Source: Comamonadaceae bacterium (GTDB lineage: Bacteria; Pseudomonadota; Gammaproteobacteria; Burkholderiales; Burkholderiaceae_C). Taken from it: 64,000 bases of DNA. This document shows, piece after piece, positions 42,278 through 52,573 of this stretch. The notes under the pieces were generated by a model. It saw only the letters and a list, made by a program, of their open reading frames with translations, searched no databases and was not told where the DNA came from. The stretch is taken from the NCBI GenBank assembly GCA_947450675.1, contig CANFWI010000004.1:49597-113596 (forward strand). Reading direction: 5' to 3'. Both the position numbers and the translations under genes were made by a program. Numbering within the stretch: position 1 is the stretch's first letter; the number at the start of each line of letters is the position of its first letter.

Positions 42278-44143
42278 GTGACTTTCGCCTTACGCCACCG
42301 TATTTTTTTCTTCATTTTTGTCGGGGTCATGGCCGCGTGGACCGCGCTTCCGGGCCTAGCCTTCGCGCAGGACGAACTGTCCTCGGCGCCTGCTGAAAAC
42401 CCGCAGCCGAGCACCAACTCTTTTGACGTTCGCGTGGAAGCACCCGAAGACATCAAAGACTTGCTTGAGCGCCATTTGCAACTGCAACGCTACCGCGCCG
42501 TGACCGATTTGGAAGACACGGAACTGGTGCGCCTGATGGTGTTGGCAGAGACTGATGCGCGTCAATTGGTCGGCACCTTGGGTTACTTCAGCCCTGAGAT
42601 TCAAGTCAGCCGCAGTCCGGTCAGCGTCCCACCAACCACACCCACTATTCTGGTCAAGGTCGAAGCCGGACTGGCCACCCGCACAGCGCAAACGACGATG
42701 CGTTTCAACGGCGACATTGCAAGTTCCCCGGATGCTGACGCCGCGAAGATGCGTGACAGCATCAACCAAAACTGGCGCTTGCCGGCGGGGCAGCCTTTCA
42801 CTCAAGACAACTGGGACGCGGCCAAGACCCAAGCGCTGCGGCAACTGGTGGCGCGGCGTTACCCGGCGGGCAAAATTTCATACAGCTTGGCCGATATCGA
42901 TCCCCTTGCGCACGCCGCCACACTGACACTGGAGATGGACTCTGGCCCGCTCTACCGCTTGGGCGAGCTCAAGGTCAGCGGCATTGAGCGTTACGACCCG
43001 GTGTTGGTGTCGCGCTTGGCCCGCCTGATGCCCGGCGATATTTACGACCAACGCAAACTCATTGAGGCCCAGCAACGGCTGGCCGGCAGCGGTTATTTTG
43101 ATTCAGCCTATGTGCTGGTCGATCCGGCCAGCGACCCGGACGCGGCACCCGTCACGGTGCAGGTGCGCGAAGCCAAGCTGCAAAAGGTGGTGCTCGGCAT
43201 TGGCCTGACGACCGATGCGGGGCCGCGGGCCTCCATCGAACACACGTACAACCGCGTGCCCGGCCTTGACTGGCGGGCCGTGACCAAGCTGCAAATGGAC
43301 AGCAAAACCCCGCTGGCACAAACCGAGTGGACATCCCTGCCCGACGCCGACAACTGGCGCTGGGTCGCGCTCGCGCGCGCCACACGACTCGACGACAACG
43401 AGCTGGTCACCGATGCGCAGACCCTGCGCTTCGGGCAAGTGCAAATCGGTGAACGTATCGACCGCTCGACTTACATGCAATACGACCGGGCGACCGTGAC
43501 CGCCAGCGGCACAGCCAGCACATTGAACGACGCACGCCTCGGCGACGGCTCAGCCCTGAGCCTGAACTACGGCTGGACCGGCCGCTACTTTGACAGCCTG
43601 CCCTTTCCCTCGCGCGGCTACGGACTCGGATTTGATGTCGGCGGCGGCACCACGATGGGGGCAAACCGCCAACCATTCACCCGTGCGATTGGCCGCTGGA
43701 TCGGCATCGCGCCGCTGGACAAAGGCCGAATCGCCATGCGCGCCGAAGGCGGTGCCGTGGTGGCAGCCAACGATGCAACGATGCCCGCGACCCTGCTGTT
43801 TCGCACCGGCGGCGACACCACCGTGCGAGGCTACGGGCTGCGCGACATCGGCGTCACCTTGCCCGACGGCAGCACCGGCCCCGGCCACTACCTGGCCGTC
43901 GCCAGCGCCGAATGGCAGCGACCGATTTTGAGCGCCGGCTTGCCGACCGAATGGGAAAGTACGGTCTTCATGGACGCCGGCAATGTGGCGGACAGCGCAA
44001 CGGCTCTACAGCGCCATATCGCCGTCGGCGTGGGTGCCGGTGCGCGCTGGAAAAGCCCGATTGGCCCCCTGCAAATAGATCTGGCCTACGGCGTTAAAAC
44101 CCAGCAAGTTCGACTTCACGTCAGCGTCGGGTTTGTGTTTTAA
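42278..44143 (+). CDS. tamA: Outer-membrane assembly protein TamA (Omp85 family)
   Basis: 621 residues from a GTG start. A signal peptide (to about AFAQ) precedes three POTRA-like domains (SFDVRVEAPEDIKDLLERHL is POTRA1; GPLYRLGELKVSGIERYDPVLVSRLA is POTRA3) and a beta-barrel with GGDTTVRGYGLRDIGV, the Omp85 RGF/RGY motif. The protein ends in aromatic VSVGFVF as barrels do. With TamB, encoded next, it helps insert autotransporters and other outer-membrane proteins. Confidence 0.92.
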   Translation: MTFALRHRIFFFIFVGVMAAWTALPGLAFAQDELSSAPAENPQPSTNSFDVRVEAPEDIKDLLERHLQLQRYRAVTDLEDTELVRLMVLAETDARQLVGTLGYFSPEIQVSRSPVSVPPTTPTILVKVEAGLATRTAQTTMRFNGDIASSPDADAAKMRDSINQNWRLPAGQPFTQDNWDAAKTQALRQLVARRYPAGKISYSLADIDPLAHAATLTLEMDSGPLYRLGELKVSGIERYDPVLVSRLARLMPGDIYDQRKLIEAQQRLAGSGYFDSAYVLVDPASDPDAAPVTVQVREAKLQKVVLGIGLTTDAGPRASIEHTYNRVPGLDWRAVTKLQMDSKTPLAQTEWTSLPDADNWRWVALARATRLDDNELVTDAQTLRFGQVQIGERIDRSTYMQYDRATVTASGTASTLNDARLGDGSALSLNYGWTGRYFDSLPFPSRGYGLGFDVGGGTTMGANRQPFTRAIGRWIGIAPLDKGRIAMRAEGGAVVAANDATMPATLLFRTGGDTTVRGYGLRDIGVTLPDGSTGPGHYLAVASAEWQRPILSAGLPTEWESTVFMDAGNVADSATALQRHIAVGVGAGARWKSPIGPLQIDLAYGVKTQQVRLHVSVGFVF

Positions 44144-47100
44144 ATGCGGCAAACACTTCGCTTTTTTATCCGGTTTTTGGTGACCACGGTCTTGCCGCTG
44201 GGCCTGCTTGCCAGCGGCGTTTGGTGGTGGAGCGGCAGCGACGGCTCGCTGGCCACCGCCTTGCGCTGGGTCAGCCAGTCCACGCTGTTGCCAGCCCAAA
44301 GCAGCGTGCGCGCCGACAACGTGACCGGGTCCATCCGGCAAGGAGGCCGAATCGGGCGCCTGGTCTGGCAAGACAAGCGTCTGCGCGTCACGGCCGAGCA
44401 GCTGGATGTGCGCTGGCAAGTGCAAGCCCTTTTGTCAGGCCGACTGCAGATCGACCGGCTGCATCTGGCGAGTCTGCAAATAGACCCCAGCGACGCCGAT
44501 GAAACACCGCCAGCCACCTCGCCGCCAGCGCTTTCACTGCCCGTGGACGTCACACTGAGAGACCTCGCAGTGGGTCACCTCGCCTGGGGCGGCCAGCCGG
44601 CCATTCAGGCCTCGGAGCTGCTGGCCAACTACCGCTATGCCAATGCACAACACGCTATCGCTTTAGACCATGTGCAAGTCGCCAGCGGCAGTTACCAGGG
44701 CCGCGCCAGCTTGGCGGCAGACGGCAGCATGACGCTAGACGCCAGCCTGTCGGGCGTGCTGCAGGCAGCGCTGGCCAATGGCTTGCAAGCGCTGCCGTTG
44801 ACCCTGAATGCCACAGCCCAAGGCGCATTGACTGACTTCACCTTGAAGGCCGCGCTGAACCTCGAGGGCACCGCCCTTCGAAGCGGCTTGCAGCCGCAAG
44901 CCCATGTCAATGCGCGCGTCTTGCCGTGGGCAGCGCAGCCATTGCCCGAAGCCGAGGCCCGATTCCGCGACCTCGACTTGGCCATGCTGTGGCCAGATGC
45001 GCCACAAACCCAACTCACCGGAACCGCGCAGGTGCAACCGCTTGGCGCCGCCGGCTGGACACTCACAACAGCGCTGAAAAACTACCGCGCGGGGCCTTGG
45101 GATCAGCAGCGTTTGCCCATCGACCAACTCCAAGCCAGCGGTGAATGGCGTGGCGGCAAAGCCTTGTTGCGCTCGCTGGACGCACAGTTGGGCGCAGGCA
45201 GACTCCAAGCCAGCGGCGCATGGACTGACAAAACGAATTCAACCAGCGCCAGCAACGACTGGCGAGTCAATGTTCAGCTGCAGAAAATCAAGCCTGCCGC
45301 CCTGCATTCAAAGCTGACCCGCCAACTGATGAACGGCAACGCCGCGCTGAAGTCGACCGGCGACACGCTCGAACTCAGCGCGTTGCAGTTGCGCACGCCC
45401 GACGCCGACATCAAAGCCAGTGCTCAGTTTCAGCCGAAGACACTCGGTGGCGAAGGCCAGTTGTCGCTGTCAGCCCCTGGCATCCAACTTGAAACCAAAG
45501 GCGAGTTGCGGCCAACCACTGGAGCCGGCCAATTTGCATTGAAAGCGTCCGACATGCAGCAGGCCTTGCGCTGGTTGCGCGGCCTGCCGGGTCTGTCTGC
45601 CGCACTGGAGGCCGCCACAGCGACAGGTCGCGGTCAACTGGCTGTGGATTGGCAAGGCGGCTGGCGCGACCCGCAACTCAGCGCAGCGCTGAGCGTTCCG
45701 GCGCTCGACTGGGAACCGGCGTCAACCAATTTACGGCTGCGCGATGTGCAAGCCAGCCTGAATGGCCGACTCAGCCAAATGCAAGTGACAGCGAAGGGCC
45801 GGGCCGATGTCGGTACGCGGCGCATCTCACTTGAACTGGGCGCAGAAGGTGGCAGCAACGCCAAGCCGCTGTCGCTGACCTCGGCGCTGTCATCGTGGCA
45901 GGCGAGTGTCAAGCAACTCCAACTCTCGGCCGAAGACCCGACCTTGGGCGCGGGCGTCTGGCGACTGGAAACGCAACACACCTTTGACGTGAAAGGCGCC
46001 ACCAACTTGATTGAGATCGGTGCCGGACAAGCCAGTTTGGCCGCCCCAACAGCCAAGATCGGCGAACGCAGCGCAACGCCCAGTCCAGCGTTGCTGGCTT
46101 GGCAACCAACGCGCTGGCAAGCGGGTGAGCTCGTCACGGCTGGCTCACTCAAGGGCTTGCCACTGGCGTGGGCAGAACTGCTGTTGGGCCCACAAATCAC
46201 CAACGCCGGCTTGGTCGGCAATCTGGTCTTTGACGGTGATTGGGATGCCGCGATTGGCGCCAACCTGAAGCTCAAGGCGCAACTCGCGCGCAGCAGCGGC
46301 GACTTCAGTTTGCAAGCGGAAAGCGCCGACGGTGCGCAAGCCCGTGTCGCCGCCGGCATGCGTGATGCTCGCCTGAGCCTCGCCATCAACAACAGTGATC
46401 TCACGGTCCAACTTCGCTGGGACAGCGCACGCGCGGGCACGGCCGAGGGGCAGTTGCGCACACAGCTCAAGCGCACCTCCGGGACTAAGGCGAGTGATGC
46501 CAGCGCACAAGACGGACCAACGATGGCCGGTTGGAGCTGGCCTGCAGACGCGGCACTCAGTGGTCAGTTGACAGCGCAACTGCCGCGGCTGGGCGCTTGG
46601 TCGGTGCTGGCGCCACCGGGCTGGCGGATGCGCGGCTCGTTGGCCACCCACATGGCCATCAGCGGGACCCGATCTGCCCCGCTGTTGACCGGTGATTTGC
46701 AGGCTGATGACATGGCGCTGCGCTCCGTGGTCGACGGCTTTGAGTTCGGCAAAGGCCGACTGCGTGCCCACGTCGATGGCACGCGCATGCGCATCAGCGA
46801 GTTCACCTTGCACGGTGCTGGGGCGAAAGATACCGGCGGCGTGCTCAGCGCCCAAGGTGAGGCCAGCTGGGTCAATGGCGCGCCACAAGTCACGCTGACA
46901 GCGCAGCTCGACCGCTTGCGCGCCAGCATCCGCAGCGACCGTCAGGTCACGCTGTCGGGCAAGCTGCAAGCGTCGATGGCCGGCACGCAGGCCAACATCA
47001 GCGGTGCGCTCAACGTCGATCAGGCGCGCATCGTGTTGCCCGATGAAAGTCGACCGCAACTCGGAGACGACGTGCTGGTGCGCACAGCGCAAGCCAGCCT

Positions 47101-47854
47101 GCCGGCAACGAGCACTGCGCAGCCTGATCACCGTGCCACAAAAATTGATGTGCGGATCGACCTTGGCAACGACTTTCGCATCGAGGGGAAAGGCATCAAA
47201 ACGCGCATGCGCGGCTCACTGAATTTGCTGGGTGATGCCGTGTCCGCGCCACGGCTGCTGGGGACCATCACGACCGTCGGCGGCGAATACAGCGCTTACG
47301 GCCAGCGGCTGGACATCGACACCGGGGTGCTGAGATTCACCGGCCCGATCGACAATCCGACCCTGACTATTTTGGCGATTCGCCCCAACCTGACGCAACG
47401 CGTCGGCGTCGAAATCACCGGCACCGCCTTGCTGCCCACTGTGCGCCTTTACGCCCAACCCGACTTGCCCGATGCTGAAAAATTAGCTTGGCTGGTGCTG
47501 GGTCGATCATCTGCCGCAGGCGGTGCTGAAGCGGCCCTGTTGCAACAAGCCGCCATCGCCTTACTGGGCAGCAAAAGCGGCGCTATGTCCGGCGGACTCG
47601 CCGCGTCGCTGGGGCTGGACGAGCTGTCTTTTCGCGCGCCATCCAGCAGCACTGACGCGGGCACTGCCGCCGGGGGCGCCATCACACTGGGCAAACGCTT
47701 TTCTCGTAATTTTTATGCCGCATACGAACGCTCGCTGTCGGGAACCTTCGGAACACTTTTCATGTTTTACGAGCTCTCGCGGCGATTCACCGTGCGCGCG
47801 CAGGCCGGCGAACAAACGGCAGTCGACCTGATTTTCACCGTGACTTACGAGTGA
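44144..47854 (+). CDS. tamB: Translocation and assembly module protein TamB
   Basis: 1236 residues; the ATG follows the tamA stop directly. One N-terminal signal anchor (FIRFLVTTVLPLGLLASGVWWW) and a very long repetitive beta-rich body typical of AsmA/TamB-like bridge proteins. The C-terminal DUF490 domain has the family ending (LTILAIRPNLTQRVGVEITGTALLPTVRLYAQP and ELSRRFTVRAQAGEQTAVDLIFT). It spans the periplasm from inner membrane to TamA and may also carry phospholipids. Confidence 0.93.
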   Translation: MRQTLRFFIRFLVTTVLPLGLLASGVWWWSGSDGSLATALRWVSQSTLLPAQSSVRADNVTGSIRQGGRIGRLVWQDKRLRVTAEQLDVRWQVQALLSGRLQIDRLHLASLQIDPSDADETPPATSPPALSLPVDVTLRDLAVGHLAWGGQPAIQASELLANYRYANAQHAIALDHVQVASGSYQGRASLAADGSMTLDASLSGVLQAALANGLQALPLTLNATAQGALTDFTLKAALNLEGTALRSGLQPQAHVNARVLPWAAQPLPEAEARFRDLDLAMLWPDAPQTQLTGTAQVQPLGAAGWTLTTALKNYRAGPWDQQRLPIDQLQASGEWRGGKALLRSLDAQLGAGRLQASGAWTDKTNSTSASNDWRVNVQLQKIKPAALHSKLTRQLMNGNAALKSTGDTLELSALQLRTPDADIKASAQFQPKTLGGEGQLSLSAPGIQLETKGELRPTTGAGQFALKASDMQQALRWLRGLPGLSAALEAATATGRGQLAVDWQGGWRDPQLSAALSVPALDWEPASTNLRLRDVQASLNGRLSQMQVTAKGRADVGTRRISLELGAEGGSNAKPLSLTSALSSWQASVKQLQLSAEDPTLGAGVWRLETQHTFDVKGATNLIEIGAGQASLAAPTAKIGERSATPSPALLAWQPTRWQAGELVTAGSLKGLPLAWAELLLGPQITNAGLVGNLVFDGDWDAAIGANLKLKAQLARSSGDFSLQAESADGAQARVAAGMRDARLSLAINNSDLTVQLRWDSARAGTAEGQLRTQLKRTSGTKASDASAQDGPTMAGWSWPADAALSGQLTAQLPRLGAWSVLAPPGWRMRGSLATHMAISGTRSAPLLTGDLQADDMALRSVVDGFEFGKGRLRAHVDGTRMRISEFTLHGAGAKDTGGVLSAQGEASWVNGAPQVTLTAQLDRLRASIRSDRQVTLSGKLQASMAGTQANISGALNVDQARIVLPDESRPQLGDDVLVRTAQASLPATSTAQPDHRATKIDVRIDLGNDFRIEGKGIKTRMRGSLNLLGDAVSAPRLLGTITTVGGEYSAYGQRLDIDTGVLRFTGPIDNPTLTILAIRPNLTQRVGVEITGTALLPTVRLYAQPDLPDAEKLAWLVLGRSSAAGGAEAALLQQAAIALLGSKSGAMSGGLAASLGLDELSFRAPSSSTDAGTAAGGAITLGKRFSRNFYAAYERSLSGTFGTLFMFYELSRRFTVRAQAGEQTAVDLIFTVTYE

Positions 47855-47906
47855 ACGGTGAGAAGGCTCGAAACACCACCGAATACAATGACCGGCCAGG
47901 CAAAAT

Positions 47907-47981
47907 GCCGCCATAGTTCAACGGATAGAACGAGTGCCTCCTAAGCGCTAGATACAGGTTCGATTCCTGTTGGTGGCACCA
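47907..47981 (+). tRNA. tRNA-Arg (CCT anticodon)
   Basis: Acceptor stem GCCGCCA/TGGTGGC (one G-T pair), D arm GTTC...GAAC, anticodon stem AGTGC/GCGCT with loop CTCCTAA (anticodon CCT), T arm ACAGG-TTCGATT-CCTGT, discriminator A and encoded CCA. All four helices pair. tRNA-Arg(CCT) is a frequent integration site for mobile elements, but no integrase lies next to it here. Confidence 0.95.
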
Positions 47982-47995
47982 CCATGACAGGTTTC

Positions 47996-49108
47996 TCAAA
48001 AAGCCTTGCCCACCCTCACCCGAAGAAACGATCCGGAAATCGCATTGGCTGCGGTGATCGTCTTCATGTAGGAGACATGGATGCTGACACCCAGCGGCTT
48101 GATCAAGGCCGTGAACAAAGCGCCGGCGCTGGTGTCATTGAACTTGCCGTATTTGTCGATCGAGTCCGGCTGGTATTGCTGCACATAAAGCAGGTGCGGG
48201 CCCACCGAGCCAAAGGAGGTCCGGTACAGCGCTGCCAAGTCAACGCCACCGAAGTTACCGCTGCGCACATCGGTGTCCTTGTTGCGGGTGTTGAACCCGA
48301 GGGACACTTTGGCGCCCAGACGCCAATCTGGCGTCGCGTTGTACGACAGGGTCAGGCCCGTGCGCAAGGTGTAGAAATTTCCGAATCCGATGTTGGGCGT
48401 GCTCAACGACTGGCTGTACTTGCCGGTGGGCAAGGCCAGCGTGAGCCCAGTGACCAGCAGCGTGTCAGCCGCCCGATAGACCCAAGATCCGGCTATTTCT
48501 GCATCACCCCAGCCCTGCACCACGCCCCCGGCGTCGCTCGCTCTGGCGGCCAATGTGGCTTCGTAACTGCTGTTCAAGTTGTTCTGGACCAGCCCATTGA
48601 CATAGGGACTTGGTCCGCTGGCGACGGGCACCGGACCGGTCAAGCGAACGTCTCTTTCTTGCCTGATCATGTAGGGCAGCGTGAAGGTGGCGATCAACCT
48701 GCCGCCGGCATAGTCAGGCTCTGTCAAGTAGCCCATGACCAGACTGGCTTGGGTCTGGGTCTGCTTGAGATCCGTCGTGACTTGAGACGTGTAATTGACG
48801 GCCACCGGCAGTGGCGCTCCTGTCGAGGGGTTGGTCGTGATGGTTTTGGACTCTGAAACAAGCAGTGGCTTGCCGTCACTGCCCGTCACTTTGTCGATCC
48901 TGGCGGCGGTGATCGCGGTGCTCCCGTACCAACCAGATTCACTCAGTGCCGCGCCGATTTCGCCGCCCAAATTGCCAGCCATCGGGAAGCGAAGCTTGTA
49001 ATCTTCCGCTGCAAAAGTGCTCCCGGTGCCGACCAGGGAACACAGGACGAAGAGGATTTCAGCGGCTTGGGCGCGTATGACGGTTGAAATAATCACGGGA
49101 GTGATCAT
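47996..49108 (-). CDS. Outer-membrane MetA-pathway-like protein (SphA/Phenol_MetA_deg family)
   Basis: 370 residues with an export signal (cleavage near TFAAED). The middle and end (TLALPTGKYSQ, PNIGFGNFYTLRTGLTLSYN, TPDWRLGAKVSLGFNTRNK, C-terminal LRVRVGKAF) resemble proteins annotated as phenol MetA degradation or SphA family, thought to be outer-membrane barrels for uptake of hydrophobic compounds. It is convergent with the tRNA gene. Its role in the catabolism encoded elsewhere in the window is possible but not shown. Confidence 0.75.
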   Translation of the reverse strand: MITPVIISTVIRAQAAEILFVLCSLVGTGSTFAAEDYKLRFPMAGNLGGEIGAALSESGWYGSTAITAARIDKVTGSDGKPLLVSESKTITTNPSTGAPLPVAVNYTSQVTTDLKQTQTQASLVMGYLTEPDYAGGRLIATFTLPYMIRQERDVRLTGPVPVASGPSPYVNGLVQNNLNSSYEATLAARASDAGGVVQGWGDAEIAGSWVYRAADTLLVTGLTLALPTGKYSQSLSTPNIGFGNFYTLRTGLTLSYNATPDWRLGAKVSLGFNTRNKDTDVRSGNFGGVDLAALYRTSFGSVGPHLLYVQQYQPDSIDKYGKFNDTSAGALFTALIKPLGVSIHVSYMKTITAANAISGSFLRVRVGKAF

Positions 49109-49225
49109 CGCCTACTACGGACCCGCTCACTGCCAAAGCAAGCTTGAAACGCAAAAAAACTGTCAAAACCAAGGATATGACGTTGAAAATTCGATCGACG
49201 AAACACCCGGATCTGGGTCGGACAG

Positions 49226-49657
49226 TCAGTTCAAGCTGGAACCGTAGGGGGAAGTTGGCTCACCCATCTGCGCATCCAATTTCCCGTAAAACTGTCGCAT
49301 TTCCTCCATCGTCTGGGGCTTGGCAGGTGCGCCGGAGGAGGGATTTCTAGAAATATCGAACTTCACATCGGCCCGAATTTGGCTCTCTTTGGCACCATGG
49401 TCAAAGCCACCGTTGGCACTGTTAGCCCCACTGACCACACCACTTTGCTGTGCCGCTTTGAACAGGTGTTCTTTGTTCAGCCGGTATTGACGCATCAATC
49501 CGGCGATCTCCTTCAGCCCTCTGGCCACTTCCGCTTCGCGCGCCTTGGCCTTTTGCAACACCATCTCACGCTGCTTGGCCGCCGCGGCCAAGGTTTCTTC
49601 AGCGAGCTTTTGTTGCAAGTCAGCCATCTGCTGCTGCAGCGCTTCTATGGCGGTCAT
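49226..49657 (-). CDS. Coiled-coil protein of unknown function
   Basis: 143 residues from the ATG at 49657, preceded by CGGAGAACG; the track ORF adds 36 residues upstream. Residues 1-70 form an Ala/Lys/Glu-rich coiled coil (ALQQQMADLQQKLAEETLAAAAKQRE). The rest is polar, with a conserved-looking KPQTMEEMRQFYGKLDAQMG end. The N-terminus is reminiscent of H-NS-like oligomerisation regions, but the DNA-binding motif of H-NS is absent. Function unknown. Confidence 0.65.
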   Translation of the reverse strand: MTAIEALQQQMADLQQKLAEETLAAAAKQREMVLQKAKAREAEVARGLKEIAGLMRQYRLNKEHLFKAAQQSGVVSGANSANGGFDHGAKESQIRADVKFDISRNPSSGAPAKPQTMEEMRQFYGKLDAQMGEPTSPYGSSLN

Positions 49658-49859
49658 AGCGTTCTCCGGGGCAAAGTTGAAGGACCCATAGTCAGCTGAA
49701 TGCTTGACTTGAGTGGTTGGAATCGTAGCGATCCAACCCATGCCAAACACCACAAATCCCTTCAAAGACTCTCAATTACTCTCTTTTTTCACCGCTTCAG
49801 GTGATAAATTCCTGAGCACTGGCTTCAAGAGCGCAAGTTGCGTGGGCCGGGTTGAATTT

Positions 49860-51746
49860 ATGTTGCGTCTGGTTTTTTTCTTAGTCATCTCATTGTTGCA
49901 AATGCCAGGGTATGCGGCAGAGCTGGGCTATTCAGTCGCGCAGGCATATCACCGTGAAGCCGCGGCAGAGGTGTCGGTGGACACCGTGGCCGCACACCAC
50001 TTCACCCCCTACACAGGCCTGTTACGCCTCGGGTTTGAGCCTGACGCCGTCTGGGTCAAGTTGACCATGACGCCCTTGGAGGCCGAGACGACCGATTTTG
50101 TCGATGCGAGAAATCCGCTGGTGCTTCGTGTGGGCCCCTATTCGCTGGACCGGATTGAGGTGTATGAGTCCGTCGCCGGTCAATGGACAAGGCAGGTGGG
50201 CGGCGACCAGCAGGCAAAAAAATCCACTGTTTGTCCTGACGATTACCACTGCTTTGTCTTGAGCCAAGCGAGGTCGTCCACCAGCCCCATTTATCTGCGG
50301 GTGACCACTCAACAAGTGATGCTCATCGAAGCCGACATCTTGCGCGCAGACGCATTGACGACGGTGGTGGCCAAGCGTGTCAGCCAACTCACTTTTTCCA
50401 TGACGATGGCGGTTTTCTTACTCGCCCTCAGTTTAGTTTTGCTCGCCCTCGAACGTTCAATCCTGTTGCTCACGTACAGCGGCTTTCAATTGACGGTCGT
50501 CTTTTTTGTGATGACCAACATAGGCCAACTGGCACACTTTTTTCCGGGTTTTCAGCCAGCCAGCGTAGACAAAATAGGGTTCAGCATTTTTGTCATCAGG
50601 GTGGGCATGACCGCCCTGCTGGGGTGGGCACTGTTGGCTTCGCACCAGCCCTCGCGCGCTTACAAAAACATGGTCCTGGCGATGCTTGCACTTTGCATCA
50701 TCAACCTTGGCTTGATTTTTTCGGGGCATGCTCGAATTGCCTCCAAGCTCAATTTTTGCTTCTTCGTTATCAACCCGCTGGTCCAGATTTACGGCATCTT
50801 TTCGACCTCGAGCCTGTCCATCATGCGGCGCAAAATTTACGTTTTTTGCTATTGCGTCAACCTTGCTCTGATCGCTATGGGTTCTTTGTTCGTTTTTTCA
50901 AATATGTCGATCGTCGGCCCCGTTGGCTTCTTCAATAGCCTGACCGATTGGCGACTCAATGGTTTGGTCTACGGGTTGGTCTTGTTTTTGGTTGTTCTGA
51001 GCGAGCAGCACTTGAACAATACAGCCCGATTGGCTGAACTGGAAAAACTGCGTTCAAGAGCCGAACAGGCGCGGGCCAATGAAGACAAACTCAGCGAACG
51101 GCGTGCGCTGATCGATATGTTGACGCACGAGTTGAAAAATCCGTTGGGCACGATCCGCTTTGCGCTGGCGTCGATCAAGCGCCAGATCACGGGCGACAAC
51201 GACGCCCTGCAACGCATTCAGCGCATTGATGCGTCGGTGAACCGCATGGACGAGTTGATTGAACACGTCGCGCGCTCCAACAAGATTGAGCGCACGGACG
51301 TCGTGCCGCAACCCATGTCCATTCCTGCGAATGAATTTATTCAAGAATTGATTCAAGAATACCCAGACATCGATCGATTCAAGATCTCCATCCAAGAAGG
51401 CTCGGTCTTTAAAGCCGACCGGCAAATGCTGACCGTGATCTTAGAAAACCTCTTCAGCAACGCGCACAAATACGCCGCAGTTGACGAAAAAATAACCGCG
51501 ACAGTCACCACCGATACCGCGGCTGGCATGACTTGCTTTGAGATCAGCAATGCAGTTGCGCAAGACCAGGAACCCGATGAGTCGCGTTTGTTCGAGCGGT
51601 ATTACCGCCACCCCAGCGTACAGAGCCAACCGGGCATGGGAATTGGTTTGAGTTTGGTGCAGTCCGCCGCGCAAAAAATAGGAGCCAACGTGCTTTACCG
51701 AAAAGAAAATTCACGCGTTATTTTTACAGTCAGGATACCGAATTGA
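49860..51746 (+). CDS. Sensor histidine kinase with 7TMR-DISM sensory module
   Basis: 628 residues from the ATG at 49860; the track start 49 codons earlier is not signal-like. A signal peptide (to about GYA-AEL) is followed by a periplasmic DISMED2-type carbohydrate-binding-like domain (about 25-175), seven transmembrane helices (about 185-390), a coiled coil, the H-box DMLTHELKNPLGTIRFAL, N-box ILENLFSNAHKYA and G-box GMGIGLSLVQSAA. It probably senses an extracellular small molecule. Paired with the response regulator that follows. Confidence 0.92.
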   Translation: MLRLVFFLVISLLQMPGYAAELGYSVAQAYHREAAAEVSVDTVAAHHFTPYTGLLRLGFEPDAVWVKLTMTPLEAETTDFVDARNPLVLRVGPYSLDRIEVYESVAGQWTRQVGGDQQAKKSTVCPDDYHCFVLSQARSSTSPIYLRVTTQQVMLIEADILRADALTTVVAKRVSQLTFSMTMAVFLLALSLVLLALERSILLLTYSGFQLTVVFFVMTNIGQLAHFFPGFQPASVDKIGFSIFVIRVGMTALLGWALLASHQPSRAYKNMVLAMLALCIINLGLIFSGHARIASKLNFCFFVINPLVQIYGIFSTSSLSIMRRKIYVFCYCVNLALIAMGSLFVFSNMSIVGPVGFFNSLTDWRLNGLVYGLVLFLVVLSEQHLNNTARLAELEKLRSRAEQARANEDKLSERRALIDMLTHELKNPLGTIRFALASIKRQITGDNDALQRIQRIDASVNRMDELIEHVARSNKIERTDVVPQPMSIPANEFIQELIQEYPDIDRFKISIQEGSVFKADRQMLTVILENLFSNAHKYAAVDEKITATVTTDTAAGMTCFEISNAVAQDQEPDESRLFERYYRHPSVQSQPGMGIGLSLVQSAAQKIGANVLYRKENSRVIFTVRIPN

Positions 51747-51748
51747 TC

Positions 51749-52483
51749 ATGTCCCAACTGCTCCATGCCAAAGACGCGTCACAGACTTTGGTCGTCGCTT
51801 TGGTCGAAGACGATCGCTTGCTGCGCGAAGAGATCGTCATTCACTTGTCGGCCACGGGCTTCATCGTGCATGCCGTCAACAGCGCGTCGGCCTTGGATGA
51901 CCTGCTGGCACGCGAAGCAGTTGACCTTTTCATCATCGACCTGAACTTGCCCGGCGAAAGCGGCTTGAGCCTGTGCCGGCGGCTCAGGCAGACCCTCCCC
52001 TCTGCTGGCATTGTGATCATGACGGCGCGGGTCGCGCTGCAAGACCGCATCTCCGGCTATCAGAACGGTGGGGCTGACATTTATCTGACCAAGCCAATCG
52101 CGCCCGATGAACTGGTGCTGGTGCTGTTGAGCCTAGGACGCCGGGTTAAAAAAATCATGCCCCAGAATGAATGGGCGCTGAACTTGCAGGATCGCACCTT
52201 GTCGGGGCCACAGCCCGGGCAAAAACTCAGGCTGACACACCGCGAGAAATCACTCTTGCTCGCTCTGATTCAGGCCAAAGACAATACCTTGTCGTCGGGC
52301 GTTTTGTGCGACCTGTATGGCAACGACGAGACCGATGATTTGATGAGCAAACACGCGCTCGAAGAATTGGTCGCCCGCTTGCGCAAAAAATTCAAAGCGG
52401 TGCAACTTGAAGGCGATGAAGCGGCGATCAAATCAGTCTGGGGGGTTGGCTACGAATTGTGTCTGCCCATCCATCTGATGTAG
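51749..52483 (+). CDS. Response regulator with winged-helix output domain
   Basis: 244 residues from the ATG at 51749; a TTG at 51743 overlaps the kinase stop and is better spaced from AGGA, so it may be the true start. Receiver domain with acidic pocket (LVEDDRLLREE), phospho-acceptor Asp in DLFIIDLNLPGESG, and Lys in YLTKPIAPDEL. The C-terminal winged helix (LTHREKSLLLALIQ, ALEELVARLRKKF) is OmpR/PhoB-like. Target genes unknown. Confidence 0.9.
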   Translation: MSQLLHAKDASQTLVVALVEDDRLLREEIVIHLSATGFIVHAVNSASALDDLLAREAVDLFIIDLNLPGESGLSLCRRLRQTLPSAGIVIMTARVALQDRISGYQNGGADIYLTKPIAPDELVLVLLSLGRRVKKIMPQNEWALNLQDRTLSGPQPGQKLRLTHREKSLLLALIQAKDNTLSSGVLCDLYGNDETDDLMSKHALEELVARLRKKFKAVQLEGDEAAIKSVWGVGYELCLPIHLM

Positions 52484-52573
52484 CGACTTTGTCAGGTGTA
52501 GCCCTGATGTAGAAGACGCCCGTTTGGCTCATAATATTTTGCTATGACTAAGCCACAACTTCCGGAGATTTCC

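Noticed and set aside
41356-42456. 366-codon minus-strand ORF
   Set aside because: Opposite the VWA gene, extending over the tamA start; composition typical of an antisense frame.
46145-47131. 328-codon minus-strand ORF
   Set aside because: Opposite tamB; no start signal or family similarity.
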